DNA of 64,000 nucleotides, taken from the NCBI RefSeq assembly GCF_019649055.1, contig NW_026570227.1, positions 1,302,001-1,366,000 on the forward strand, given 5' to 3'. The notes below the pieces were generated by a model. It saw only the letters and a program-made list of their open reading frames with translations, had not been told where the DNA came from and ran no database searches. Below, piece after piece: positions 55,101-64,000 of this stretch. Position numbers and translations under genes: made by a program. The stretch comes from Paramacrobiotus metropolitanus. Its lineage: Eukaryota > Tardigrada > Eutardigrada > Parachela > Macrobiotidae. The number at the start of each line of letters is the position of its first letter. Position 1 is the stretch's first letter.

Positions 55101-56411
55101 CGTCACTTTCCGCATCATCGTCCAAAAAATCCGACACGGCATCATCTTCAGATGCGAAAGTTTTACTTTCTGCAACCGCATGAGTCTTGGGTTTTGCTTT
55201 CTTGTTTTGCGCTTTCTCTCCGTTTAAAATATAGCACAAATGGTTAGGAAGAACAAATTCTTTACAATTCAGGCACAGCGTCGCATAGCAGACATGTGGG
55301 TCCGAGTACTTCCGGCCAGGCGGATTTATATACCTGAATAATTTAGCCTTTAACGTCGCAAAATAGAGTTCAATATAACTGTTATCAACTACGTAGAAGA
55401 GGGTTTTTATTAAAATTGTAATAATTACCTGTTACAGTCTTCACATTTTTTCCAGGCGTTGCAGATTGTCAGATCTTTCGTCCGGTGCGCAATTCTTTGT
55501 TTATGCTTTTCGAAGCACTCATCAGAAGAAAAATTCCGGTTGCAATCGTTACAAACTTTTTTAACATAATCATTAAGATGACAGTCGGACTGCATGCAAC
55601 CGTAGCAAGGGCGAAAACACTTGTGATCTTTTTTCTCATGGTAAAAATTCCCGCAGGTGAGACATCTTCCTCTGAATCCGAGAATAACCCATGGCTTCGT
55701 CACGCAATCAAAATGTTGATTGTGGTAAAGAATGGCGACAAAGTTCTTTCGAAACGGCGTAGAGTACGTAACTTCAAACTGCACTTCAGCGTCGATCACA
55801 ATTAACTGTGTGTCATAGCGGTCTAATAAAAGTTTGCCGAATTTTTCAATGGCATCGAAGTCCACCGGTCCATCAGGAACACCCGCTTCCACCCGCAGTT
55901 GCGCAGCTAGGTCATGCTGTTTGCGTTGATAGGACTTGTGGACGCTTTTAAATCCAGGAAGGCCAAGGGTTGTTGCCAACCCCACCACAATTGCTCGCGA
56001 GGCACACAATGTTCCTTCAGGATCATACTGTGTGTTGTTTTTTATGGAAACAATACTTTTCGAACGCTCAAGCAATTCATCGACTTTAAACATTAATCGA
56101 CCTTTTTTGGCTGATAAGCGACCGTGTCCAAGAATATTACGGCAGAGCGTGAAAGTAATTCTTAAATCGTCGGTAAAAAGATAAAAATTTGCTCCGCTTT
56201 GCATGATGCGTAAGATTAATTGGATGATAAAATCAGGAGTTAGTTGACTCACCGGCATCACCGGCGTTGAGAATGCACGATTCGCTAATTCGGGGTGCTC
56301 AAAAACGAGACGCACTCTGTCATTGCCGTTCACTTGATGGTAAGCTAAAAGCTCCTCCAGAAGTTGACTGAAGAGTTCACGTACTTCCGCCGACACCGCC
56401 ATCAGAGACAT
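52125..56411 (-). CDS. polB: protein-primed family B DNA polymerase, five exons (1330 aa)
   Basis: Exons 56411-55429, 55333-54528, 54448-53047, 52990-52834 and 52769-52125 sum to 3993 nt in one frame; all introns (95, 79, 56 and 64 nt) are GT-AG. The first exon has a Cys/His-rich region (CLTCGNFYHEKKDHKC, CNDCNRNF) characteristic of Maverick polymerases. Exonuclease motifs are FDFET, NGKRYDNFF and YCVNDVLVL. Polymerase motifs are FISLYPS (motif A), KIWVNAVWGR (motif B, split by intron 3) and YCDTDSV (motif C). An acidic insertion (DDDAESDAASEE) precedes exo I. All catalytic residues are intact. Intron 2 contains the paired GGCGTCAAA motif, directly followed by an ATG that reads into exon 3, so an internal start is possible. 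Confidence 0.9.
54474..54494 (-). promoter_or_regulatory. paired GGCGTCAAA motif 3, in polB intron 2
   Basis: Same pair on the minus strand inside the 79-nt intron. Its last bases overlap an ATG in frame with exon 3. Confidence 0.55.
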
Positions 56412-56414
56412 TGG

Positions 56415-56990
56415 TTGAGGATTGAGCCGAAATATGAGGGTAAAACTGTCTTCCGTGGTGCGAAAGTTATCTGCAGTCGTAATGCGCCGTGTGTTTTGGT
56501 TGATTTGGTACAGTTTTCTGTTTCTAAAATAAACTAAGATTTTATTGCGCTGTTGTTGCTGTTTGTGCTAGCGTGATATGCATACAGTTACAGATCTCCA
56601 AACAGTACAGTTTTATTTAATTTTATCTTGAGGCATAAATATAATGTCCAGCATATGTATCATGCATATACATGCATCGAGCCAAATATCAATATTCAAC
56701 ATATGAGAATAATAACACAATTAATGATAAACAGAAACAGCACACAGTTCTGAAACACACGCTGAATACAGATCATAAGCAGGTTAACATTGAGCAGTGA
56801 AACATGCATAAAAATCAAATATCCAGCATCAATATGTTTATACAGTTTCACATAAACCACAGAATTAATTTTAGCGGCTAGATCATAATATCGTACGGTC
56901 AGTATAAATAAAACGATAACAAGCAACTAAACATAATTATATCGCATAGATAATAACAGCGCTGAGGCAAAATAATTAGCGTCGCCGAAA
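56415..56990. other. no gene seen
   Basis: AT-rich stretch between the polymerase start and the 3' end of the SIM gene; presumably promoter and 3' flank. Repeated CATGCAT/ATATGCAT patterns lie near 56640-56820. Confidence 0.4.
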
Positions 56991-56991
56991 C

Positions 56992-58305
56992 TTACTGAGT
57001 TCCATTATTATTATTATTATCTCCGTTGACGACGCTTCCATGCCCATGATTGTCGTTCCCGTTATTATCGAAGCGATGCCCATTGTTGTTGTGGTTTCCG
57101 TTTCCGTTCAAACCGAAGCCGTGCCCATTGTTGGCATTCCCGACACCAAAACCGTGCATGATGTTCATCATCATGTCGTACTCCCGCTGATACGCATTCG
57201 GCTCATACCAGTGCCGAAATGGTTGTCCAAATCCTGGCATACCGGGATAGTATCCAGGCATAGCCGGGATATATCCTGGAACTCCCCACGGACGTACTAG
57301 CTGGAGGGGCACGTTCGGCCTTATCGTCATTTCGGCACGTGGAACTGCTGCTGCTATCTGCGAAGTGCTGGGGCGCGGTCCCGGCATGACCGGTGGACGC
57401 CTCAATCCGGGTATAGCCACAGGCGGCCACGGCCGCGGAGCAGGGGGAGCGCTAAGCACACCTCGAGGAAGTCCAGCTCCGTACTGTACGGGCGATGCTG
57501 GCATATTTGCGAAGCGCTCATGGATCGCCTTTCGTTTTTTGTACGGCGCCGGTGGCGCTTGCTTCCGGTTGCCAGGTGGAGCAACATACGTCTGCACAAG
57601 AGGCTTCCGTTTCTTAGCCTGAGATGATGAAACGATGACAATATCATCATCGTGCTCGTCGGCTTGATCAGGATTTTCCCATTGCGCTGAATACATATAA
57701 ACATATTATACATGGCGTCAAAAACGGCGTCAAACTTTTTCTATGTGATATCAGAATTTATATGCGGCATAAGAAGTTGTACGTTGCGTTAAAAAACCGA
57801 TACTGTACTAATTTATACTAAATATAATAATATTAAGTCAGTTTACTTACGGCTGTTGACCGGAATTCGACCGTTGGATGGCTCCCCGACCGGATCATCT
57901 ACGAGAATGACATCGCTATCATCCGCTTTTAATTCCGGTCGGGTGTTCTCGCTCTCTAAAAACAGTACATGGTTGATAAATGTGTAAATGAATTTGAAAG
58001 AAAACATATGGTACCCGCAGAAGTGTTTGTCGAAGGCGTTGAATCACGGCTTCCGCGATGTTGCCCACTTGTACCGTCAATATTGGCCATGGCTACCAGA
58101 TAAGCGAAATAAATTTTTGTTTCACCTAATTTTAATGTAGTATGCACGTACCAGCTTCAACTTCGGTGTTGGTAATTTCCGGCCATGCTTCTTTGGCCAT
58201 AGCTGACAAAAACGTTCGGTCAAAAATAGCGCTTAGGTTTAAATCGTCCACGTCGATGTCGTTGGTACAGCCGGTATTCGGCGTGGAAGTTGCACGAGAA
58301 TCCAT
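56992..58305 (-). CDS. spliced Polinton protein with two SUMO-interaction-like motifs (317 aa)
   Basis: Three exons: 58305-58152, 57955-57851 and 57686-56992; 954 nt in one frame with GT-AG introns. Exon 1 starts MDSRATSTPNTGCTND with an acidic patch. Two short hydrophobic-acidic motifs fit SUMO-interacting motifs: SDVILVDDP (residues 65-73) and DDIVIVSSSQ (100-109). Then come a basic NLS-like stretch (KKRKP, KKRKAIHERF), a Pro-rich part, a MPGYYPGMPGFGQPF segment and a Gly/Asn/His low-complexity tail. There is no enzymatic domain. The SIMs suggest interaction with SUMOylated host proteins, for example in PML-like or repressive complexes; this is inference from short motifs. The whole protein looks largely disordered. 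Confidence 0.65.
57714..57734 (+). promoter_or_regulatory. paired GGCGTCAAA motif 4, in intron 2 of the SIM gene
   Basis: Same pair on the plus strand, inside the intron 57850-57687. An ATG at 57696 just downstream on the minus strand is in frame with exon 3. Confidence 0.55.
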
Positions 58306-58309
58306 GTCC

Positions 58310-59020
58310 AGATAAAAACTCAAAACTTACAACGGCTTTGAAAATCTAAACTGAAAGTGTGCCGTTTGTCGGCAAACTCACGTCTGGTCAACCATCTTAC
58401 AAGATTGCAATTTGAAAATTTTATTGCATTTTGAATCAGTTTATTGGTTACGCTTTGCTTTGCGTACGCGCCATGCCTGGTCAAGAGCAAACAACGGTGC
58501 GATGTGGTGCACGTGTGGTGAAAGCCGATCAAAAGCTAAAACAAGTGTCAATTTCCCCTTGTAAATTTTATGACATCCAATGCAAAGAGAGCAATTGCTA
58601 ACGAGTTCGTATGTCACACCTTAACTGGTTGTACTTGAGAACATAAATGATATGTGTGGACAGAAACTTTGTGTGTGAGCAGAAAAATTTGACTTAATAT
58701 TTTCCGTGCGAGTGGTAGTACTAATTTATTGTTCGTTCATCGCATTTTTCGTTTTTAAATACCATGAAGTGAACATTTGTAAAATGAGGCAATGCAATAC
58801 ATGCGCTTGCAGATTTATATAAATGTACTTAAAAACGTGTGAAAATGGAACGTTGAAATTTATGCGTTGTTCAAAATTTACACTGGCATAAAACGTGGCA
58901 TGACAATTGTAAAAACCACTTCCATGATACATAAAAATATGGAAGCATTAAGCAAAAACACTTCATGTAGCAGCAAACAAGTGCGAAAACAACAAAACAG
59001 GCAGTACGACATGAAAAACG
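58310..59020. other. no gene seen
   Basis: Region between the SIM gene start and the 3' end of the next minus-strand gene. Short frames only (for example 58320-58532), without motifs. Confidence 0.35.
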
Positions 59021-59022
59021 TT

Positions 59023-60398
59023 TCATTCCTGGTTGATCCGTCCGTAATGCTTGCCATTGTGCTGGAGAATAATGCGTCCGCCCGGCGCGAACTTAATATA
59101 AGGACGTTGTGGTTCCGTCCGGTTAGCAGCTGCGTCAGGTTCATCGCGAGCAAAGTAGTCGCACGGATCGCGTGGATCATTGCCCAGTTGGCCTCTCACA
59201 TGGCGCAAGCACTCCTGCCGGGCCTTGGAGATGGTTTCATGACAGAAGATGTGGACTGCGGATTTGTCGGTGGCCTCGTGATAACAGTAGCCGCATGAAT
59301 AGCCGCCAACGTTCAGCACTTGTTCCATTTTTCGCTTAAGAGCAGCGCGCTTCTTCGCGTCGTCCTCACGCCACTTTGGCAGAAGGCGATCCGGATGGTC
59401 GGGAGCAGCCAACGGGATCTTACTGGCATCAAGATCCCCCAAGTCACACAGCTCCATCAAGAACCGGCCGTACCAACTGCCGGAAACAAAAATTCGTCCA
59501 TTGGGACCAATGATCTTGACGGATTTGGTCAGATCAAAGTAGGCGACGGAATCATCGTACACCACGGTGGCGAGCTTGCCTTGAGTACGCTCCACCCCAG
59601 GACCGCTGGTACGAGCCCTCTTGGCGGGATTCTTCAGCTTTTCAACCTAGAAACAACAAGCACTCAAATTGACATACGGTGTGGAAATTTATATGTGGCG
59701 TCAAAATTTATATGTGGCGTCAAATTTTGCTTACCTGTTTTTCATAGTACGCGAACTTGCTGGGATCGTCAGAATCACCCGCGTCTTCTTCTTCTTCGGT
59801 GTCTTCTTCTTCCGAGTCTTCTTCCTCCTCCTCTTCATCATCCTCCACGGGTGCCACAGGCATTCGCTTGCCCACATTTACACGGTTTTTGATCCGTGGG
59901 TCATGCGGGGGACGTCGCCATGGAGCCTTCTAAACCAAGCAACAAAATGTATAACGCAATAAATAATTATAGCACGTATGAAACGTAGTTGTTGATCATA
60001 CACAGCTAAATTTAATCATTTTAAACAGTTAAATTTGCGCAAGCTTCTTGTCATTGAGTACAGGTTGTTGCCAAATAAAAGTACAAGGCTAAATGTGCCA
60101 GCACGTACAAAAACCACAAAAAAATAAAAGTTTTAAATTTGTGTACCTGTACACCACTGGTCCCGGCGATCGGTGCTGAGGATGACGGCGGGGCCACAGG
60201 TGCTGCAGCAGAAGACGCTGGAGAATCATTGCCCGTAGAAGCGGAAGACGGCGGTTCAGCATTTGCAGGTGCGGCAGTTGATGGTGCTGTGGCCGCAGTT
60301 GTGGATGCCGATGGTGCAGACGGTGATGCGCGTGCAGCAATCTCCTGTATACGCGGGGATCGACGCTGGCCGTCAGATGCAGCTGCAGGTGTGTCCAT
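59023..60398 (-). CDS. Polinton nuclear-type protein with Cys/His C-terminus (356 aa)
   Basis: Exons 60398-60147, 59929-59735 and 59646-59023, all GT-AG, phase 0, 356 codons plus stop. Exon 1 starts MDTPAAASDGQRRSPR and is Ala/Ser/Pro-rich. Exon 2 has RIKNRVNVGKRMP and a long Glu/Asp run. Exon 3 has a KNPAKRAR nuclear-localisation-like stretch, a globular region (RIFVSGSWYGRFLMELCDLG), and a Cys/His cluster (CGYCYHEATDKSAVHIFCHE) that could bind zinc. This layout resembles a DNA- or chromatin-binding regulator. I do not recognise the family. It is the gene closest to the right TIR. Confidence 0.6.
59697..59724 (+). promoter_or_regulatory. paired GGCGTCAAA motif 5, in intron 2 of the 59-60 kb gene
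   Basis: Two GGCGTCAAA units, here with a 19-bp offset and AT-rich spacer, within the intron 59734-59647. Confidence 0.5.
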
Positions 60399-60673
60399 GT
60401 TGCAGGCGAGAATGAGAACGGTAAAAAAAAACAACCAAATCACAGCCACACAAAAAAAGCACGACGAAATATCGCGAGGTCAGACTTCGCTAAAATGCAG
60501 GCCAAAAAGCAGACCGTGTGCAGATTTGCGGAAAATCAGAAATGCCAACGCTGATGAGTGGTGAAATGCAAATGAGCAGATCGGCAAATGCACGTGTATC
60601 TGTACAGTAATTAAGACTGGCAGCAGCAGCACATCCTGGTTCTGCGCTTATCAGATCGGCTGATCATCAGTGC

Positions 60674-60916
60674 CTTCTCTCTGTTCTGTGTCTCGAGAAA
60701 GATTTTATTACCGGTCAGTGTGCTCGTAAAGTACGGAATGTACGGCAATAAAATGTGGAATGTGTTTGCACAGGTGTGTGTACATAGTGTTTTTTACGTC
60801 TCCCTATTCCCTATCAAAAGTTTGTTTACTTAGAGTTTTTTACTTCTCCCTGTTCCCTATCACCGCCGGTCGTAAATAAGTCGTAAAGAAGTTTAAAATC
60901 GCATGTGCTTCTACCT
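60674..60916 (-). repeat. Polinton right terminal inverted repeat
   Basis: Complement of 41619-41860, with one extra G near the very end (AGGTAGAAG vs AGTAGAAG) and a few substitutions. The inner limit is at CTTCTCTCTG, where similarity to the left end stops. Confidence 0.9.
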
Positions 60917-61016
60917 CACTGTATCACTCACCCTTCCTTCGCTCCACCGAAATAATTCGCGCTATAAATTTGAAATTGTGACCGCTATGTAAAATTTTCT
61001 GATCGACAATGCTCTT

Positions 61017-62170
61017 TCAAACTTTTGCTGAAATTATATAGTACACGCACATCCAGAAATAACGACAAATCTTCGCCCTGGCATCCGACAGGAAACGGCT
61101 AAAATCATGCATCAAATCGGGGTGATCTCCGAATAATCGGTCAACTTCCTGATAGACGCGAGTTCCATCTTCTGTAGCTCTCTGTTTTACATATGCATAG
61201 CAGAATCTGAATGCTGTTATGGACAACCGAGTTTCACAAACTAGCAAATAAACCTAGTCTTCCCACCTTTCCGTGACAAGCCTGCCAGCATATTTCGCAA
61301 AATCGCTTATAACGAGCGGGCTCATCCTTGAATCGGACCTAAGAAACCCAACTTCTAACGAAACTTATAAAATCGGCAAAATTAGATAGTACAACTGCAG
61401 ACCTTTATCTTGTTGACGTAATTGACGGCGTAATCGAATTTCACATCCTCTGACGGCACAGCAGTACACGCTCCTGATCCGGCTACTCCCTGTTAGGCTG
61501 TCACGCGTTGGCCGACACGGCACGCGCCTCAGCATCTTCTACAGGAAGTAAAGGAAGATCGACCGCACGAGGCGGTCGTGCATTAAGAAGTTCGTCATTT
61601 GCAGACACTGTTGAAGCGGCAGACTCCGACCTGGATGGATCATGTACAGGCTGTACAGCGGATGGGGATCCAGGAGATGATGGTAACACCTGCGTAATAG
61701 TAAGAACCTGATTTTCCGGCTCCGTCACACGAACCTACGTCTCGAAAAAACCTACACCGGGCTTCATAAAAATGCTACATTCGGCCATACAGTTCGGCCA
61801 TACATACAATTGAATCTGGGTGAACGTTTGTGGTTTTTTAAAAGGGTTCAATCAAATATGTGAGCAATTATCACCCCGAGTCCCCGACCAAGTATAAAAT
61901 GTCGAGATCAAGTGCAGCACCGGGTAAGGATTGCCTACTTACAATTCCGTCGTCGTCAGTGTCAATTATGTAGCCGTCAGGCAGGAAGGCACTAAATCCC
62001 ACAATCAGATCACTCTGTCCCGTGAAAAGTCTGGCCACTCGTCCAATAACCCCCGGTATGTCGAGGCTTTGGGATTGATATTCCTGCATGATGTCCAGGA
62101 AGTCACTATACACCTTCGGCTCATGGCTGAAGGTAACGTTCACTAAATCCAGATAGTCCAGAGAGTCCAT
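61017..62170 (-). CDS. SIN3-like gene, right module: PAH1, linker and PAH2
   Basis: PAH1 is in the exon ending at 61943 (start taken at ATG 62170, MDSLDYLDLV; motifs YSDFLDIMQEY, DIPGVIGRVARLF, LIVGFSAFLPDGY). This is a near-textbook SIN3 PAH1. It splices at ATT|GTAAGT to the linker exon from 61734 (Pro/Ser-rich, ending LLNARPPRA). PAH2 follows in pieces: FDYAVNYVNKIK ending at 61403, exon 61338-61267 (RFKDEPARYKRF), and 61181-61017 (VYQEVDRLFGDHPDLM). How the linker joins the first PAH2 piece is unclear, because a stop separates the two frames. After the last PAH2 exon the donor used in the left module (AAG|GTTTG) reads AAG|ATTTG, so translation runs to a stop at 61017, 100 bp before the Polinton. 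An earlier 5' exon may exist. Confidence 0.65.
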
Positions 62171-62259
62171 CGCTTTGGGACGCAGTGGCGCGGATGTCAG
62201 GCCGTGCGCCCACGCGGCCCCACGGGGCCTGCCGTTGATCACCCATGTCACTGCTGCTT

Positions 62260-62600
62260 GCCGATGCCGGTGGCATCGTGAAATCCCCCATTAAGCTGTT
62301 ATCATTATTAGACTGTTATCATTTTACTGCACATATTAAATCAGTCAGTGGTTATACAACGGAAATGAACTTAAATTATTATCAGATTTTCTCCCGCTCT
62401 TCCTATCATATGCGGTGCAGCCGAGGCTTTGGCGCCTTATCATTGCGGGCCTTTTTGGCCACCCATCACTTCAGCTACTGGACATCTCCGCCGCCGCCGT
62501 CATCTCCACCGTCATATTAATATTACTCGTAGCAAGAAGTTTTAAAATCCTGCGAAAATCACAGAATTCAAAATATTTTAACCAGCTCAGAATAACCTGA
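62260..62600. other. no supported gene
   Basis: Upstream flank or intron of the SIN3-like gene. The 91-codon and 61-codon plus-strand frames lack motifs. Confidence 0.35.
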
Positions 62601-63500
62601 AAAAGACCAAAGAAAGCCTATGAAATCTAGGAAAATAAGACAACTTAAGAAACCTAAGAATAAGCAAAGAAATCGTACTTCGAACGAATTTTGCTGATAG
62701 ATACTAGAAACAGTGAGAGAAATCAAAAATGCGCCATACTGCTGGGATAAAGCGACTATCTTAAGGCCCGCGCTCAAGCTTGGACTTGGACTTGGACTAC
62801 TGAAACTTGGACTCGGACCACACTTGGACTTCATAACTTGGAATTGGGCTTCCAAACTTGGACTTGGACTTCTCAACTTGCATTTCTAAATCGGACTTCT
62901 TAACTTGGACTTCGATATCAAAACTTGGACTTCTCCTCAGAAATAAACTAGTAAGCCTAAAAAGAAACCTGAAAAATCTAAGAATACCTAAGAAAACCTA
63001 AGAATAACCTAAGAAACCTCATAAACCTAAGAAAACTAAGAAGCCTAAGAAACCTAAGAACCCTCAAATACCTAAGAAACCCAAGAAAAGTCCAAGTTGA
63101 AGAACCCAAGTCCTAGTTTAGATCCAAGTTGTAAAAGTCCAAGTGAAAAGTCCAAGTTGAAGAGTCCAAGTTTAGAAGTCCAAGTTTAGAAGTCCAAGTG
63201 TGGTCCGAGTCCGAGTTTTAGTAGTCCAAGTCCGGGTTTGAGCATGGGCCCTATCTTAAGTACGACGTCGTGTTGTTCGGGAAAAATATCACTCGCAAGT
63301 CGCAAGTTCTAGGCTACAGCGCCTGGCACAAAAGCTGAACCTGAACTTCACAGCTTCTGTTGCACGGAGCGCAGCCGTTCAAGTCCGGCGTTTACCACTA
63401 ACGCTTTTTCGAAATTACCTTCCAACGGTTGTCTAAGAGACGTGAGAAAAAAACCTAAGAAACCTAAGAAACGCCAAAGCGTAAGAAACCTAAGAAAACT
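62600..63500. repeat. CCTAAGAAA-type repeats around a foldback
   Basis: Imperfect AAACCTAAGAA units occur on both sides and in the centre (about 62620-62670, 62955-63090, 63440-63500). They enclose degenerate ACTTGGACTTC units in 62765-62940 and the complementary GAAGTCCAAGT units in 63085-63240. Confidence 0.65.
62750..63262. repeat. imperfect foldback, arms ~80-100 bp
   Basis: The left arm (from CTATCTTAAGGCCCGCGCTC) pairs with the right arm (ending GAGCATGGGCCCTATCTTAAG), including GGACTACTGAAACTTGGACT and its complement. Further inside, both arms are built of ACTTGGACTTC repeats, so pairing continues loosely to the centre. It may be a foldback or MITE remnant in an intron of the SIN3-like gene. 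Confidence 0.6.
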
Positions 63501-63622
63501 AAAAAGTCAAATGTTTTATCCGGACGAGTCAGACTCTGACCTTCAGTCCTTCATATTCAGACTCAAAGTCATACTCAGACTCAGCCCTACAGCGACTATC
63601 ATTGTCGCTTTAATGCTGCTGC

Positions 63623-63684
63623 GTTCGGTTTTCAATTTTAAACTTATGCTTAAATTTTCAACTTAAAATTGAAAATCGAACGCA
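63623..63684. repeat. AT-rich hairpin, ~20-bp arms
   Basis: GCGTTCGGTTTTCAATTTTAA faces TTAAAATTGAAAATCGAACGC with a 20-bp spacer; one mismatch in the arms. AT-rich; function unknown. Confidence 0.55.
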
Positions 63685-63854
63685 TTAACCAAATCTATGG
63701 TGCTGAATTGAGTGAGCACGGTGGCGGCACTCATTACAAAAAATAAAAAAAACTTACCGTGCAGAGATAGATGGCATTTACAAAACGCTTCGAAAGAAAA
63801 GAGCCGATAGAACGGAAAGACGCCTTGTTTGTGGGTTTAAATGGCGAAACTCAC

Positions 63855-64000
63855 TTGTTGTTGTGTTCGGTTCCCGGTCCCGTTTCGAGCATGCCAGCCA
63901 CCCTGAGAGTGTGCGCCGCGCCGAACGTCGCACAATCTGGCATGATCGATTCACCCACTACACTAGCCACCGTCATGCCTTGCGAGTAGACCGAAGGCAT
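63855..64000 (-). CDS. possible partial exon at window edge
   Basis: Only one minus-strand frame is open from 64000 to 63855. It includes GMTVASVVGESIMPDC and ends at a canonical donor, ACAA|GTGAGT. It could be a 5' exon of the SIN3-like gene whose PAH1 exon follows at about 62.2 kb. The phase does not connect simply to the PAH1 frame with the acceptors I can see, so it may belong to another gene. It is cut by the window edge. Confidence 0.3.

Larger units (their letters stand above)
41619..60916. mobile_element. Polinton/Maverick-type element, 19.3 kb
   Basis: Bounded by inverted repeats of about 242 bp that start AG(G)TAGAAGCACATGCG, matching the AG...CT termini usual for Polintons. Inside are the defining genes: protein-primed PolB, DDE integrase, adenain-like protease, packaging ATPase, double-jelly-roll major capsid and minor capsid. 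The direct flanks are CACT at 41615-41618 and CACT at 60917-60920, shorter than the usual 6-bp duplication, so the target duplication may be partly eroded. All core genes but the ATPase read through, which suggests a young insertion. It lies between two modules of a SIN3-like gene. Confidence 0.93.

Noticed and set aside
60139-60564. 141-codon plus-strand frame near the right TIR
   Set aside because: Antisense of the Ala/Ser/Pro-rich first exon of the 59-60 kb gene; composition of that exon keeps the other strand open.
1-64000. CRISPR arrays, bacterial operons or rRNA genes
   Set aside because: No spaced direct repeats of CRISPR type, no ribosome-binding sites and no rRNA-like sequence; the repeated motifs found are minisatellite, TIR or paired regulatory motifs. 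No tRNA cloverleaf was recognised by eye, though a tRNAscan run would be decisive.

Overview
This is a eukaryotic, almost certainly metazoan, nuclear window. Coding signal comes in short exons with GT-AG splice sites. Several predicted proteins start with signal peptides on a separate first exon, TATA boxes are recognisable, and DNA-transposon remnants are common. I cannot fix the species. A small invertebrate such as a tardigrade would fit the compact introns and lineage-specific secreted families, but that is a guess.

Layout. 0-9.1 kb is repeat-rich: two hAT-type MITEs with 8-bp target duplications, a long-TIR MITE, a dimeric minisatellite, and one secreted Pro/Thr-rich protein gene (6559-7758) with a truncated paralogue. 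9.7-16.5 kb holds a family of 64-66 aa cysteine-rich secreted peptides and a convergent secreted partner gene. The block at about 15.0-23.5 kb is a direct segmental duplicate of about 27.4-35.1 kb. Each block carries the peptide gene, a 20-cysteine secreted protein gene and a CASD1-like SGNH-hydrolase gene. In the 27-35 kb block these genes are intact, while in the 15-23 kb block every one is broken or missing. A third intact CASD1-like gene lies at 35.5-37.2 kb. A decayed tandem-kinase gene (23.9-26.5 kb) lies between the two blocks.

39.4-62.2 kb is the most interesting part. A 19.3-kb Polinton/Maverick-type element (41619-60916, TIRs of about 242 bp) separates two copies of a linker+PAH2 module of a SIN3-like corepressor gene. 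The element encodes a five-exon protein-primed family B DNA polymerase, a DDE integrase with a chromo-barrel-like tail, an adenain-like protease, a double-jelly-roll major capsid protein, a minor capsid (penton-like) protein and a packaging ATPase broken by a frameshift. It also encodes basic and membrane-active virion-type proteins and several genes I do not recognise. Two cargo genes stand out: a signal-peptide/LRR/transmembrane protein and a spliced protein with two SUMO-interaction-like motifs. A paired 9-bp motif, GGCGTCAAA repeated at 12- or 19-bp spacing, occurs five times inside the element, three times inside introns. I found no paired copy elsewhere in the window.

How the parts work together. 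In the element, PolB, integrase and TIRs would provide replication and integration. The ATPase, protease and capsid genes would provide packaging and particle assembly. The host secreted-protein clusters evolve by segmental duplication and decay. The window ends (62.2-64 kb) in a foldback repeat and a possible partial exon of the SIN3-like gene or a neighbour.
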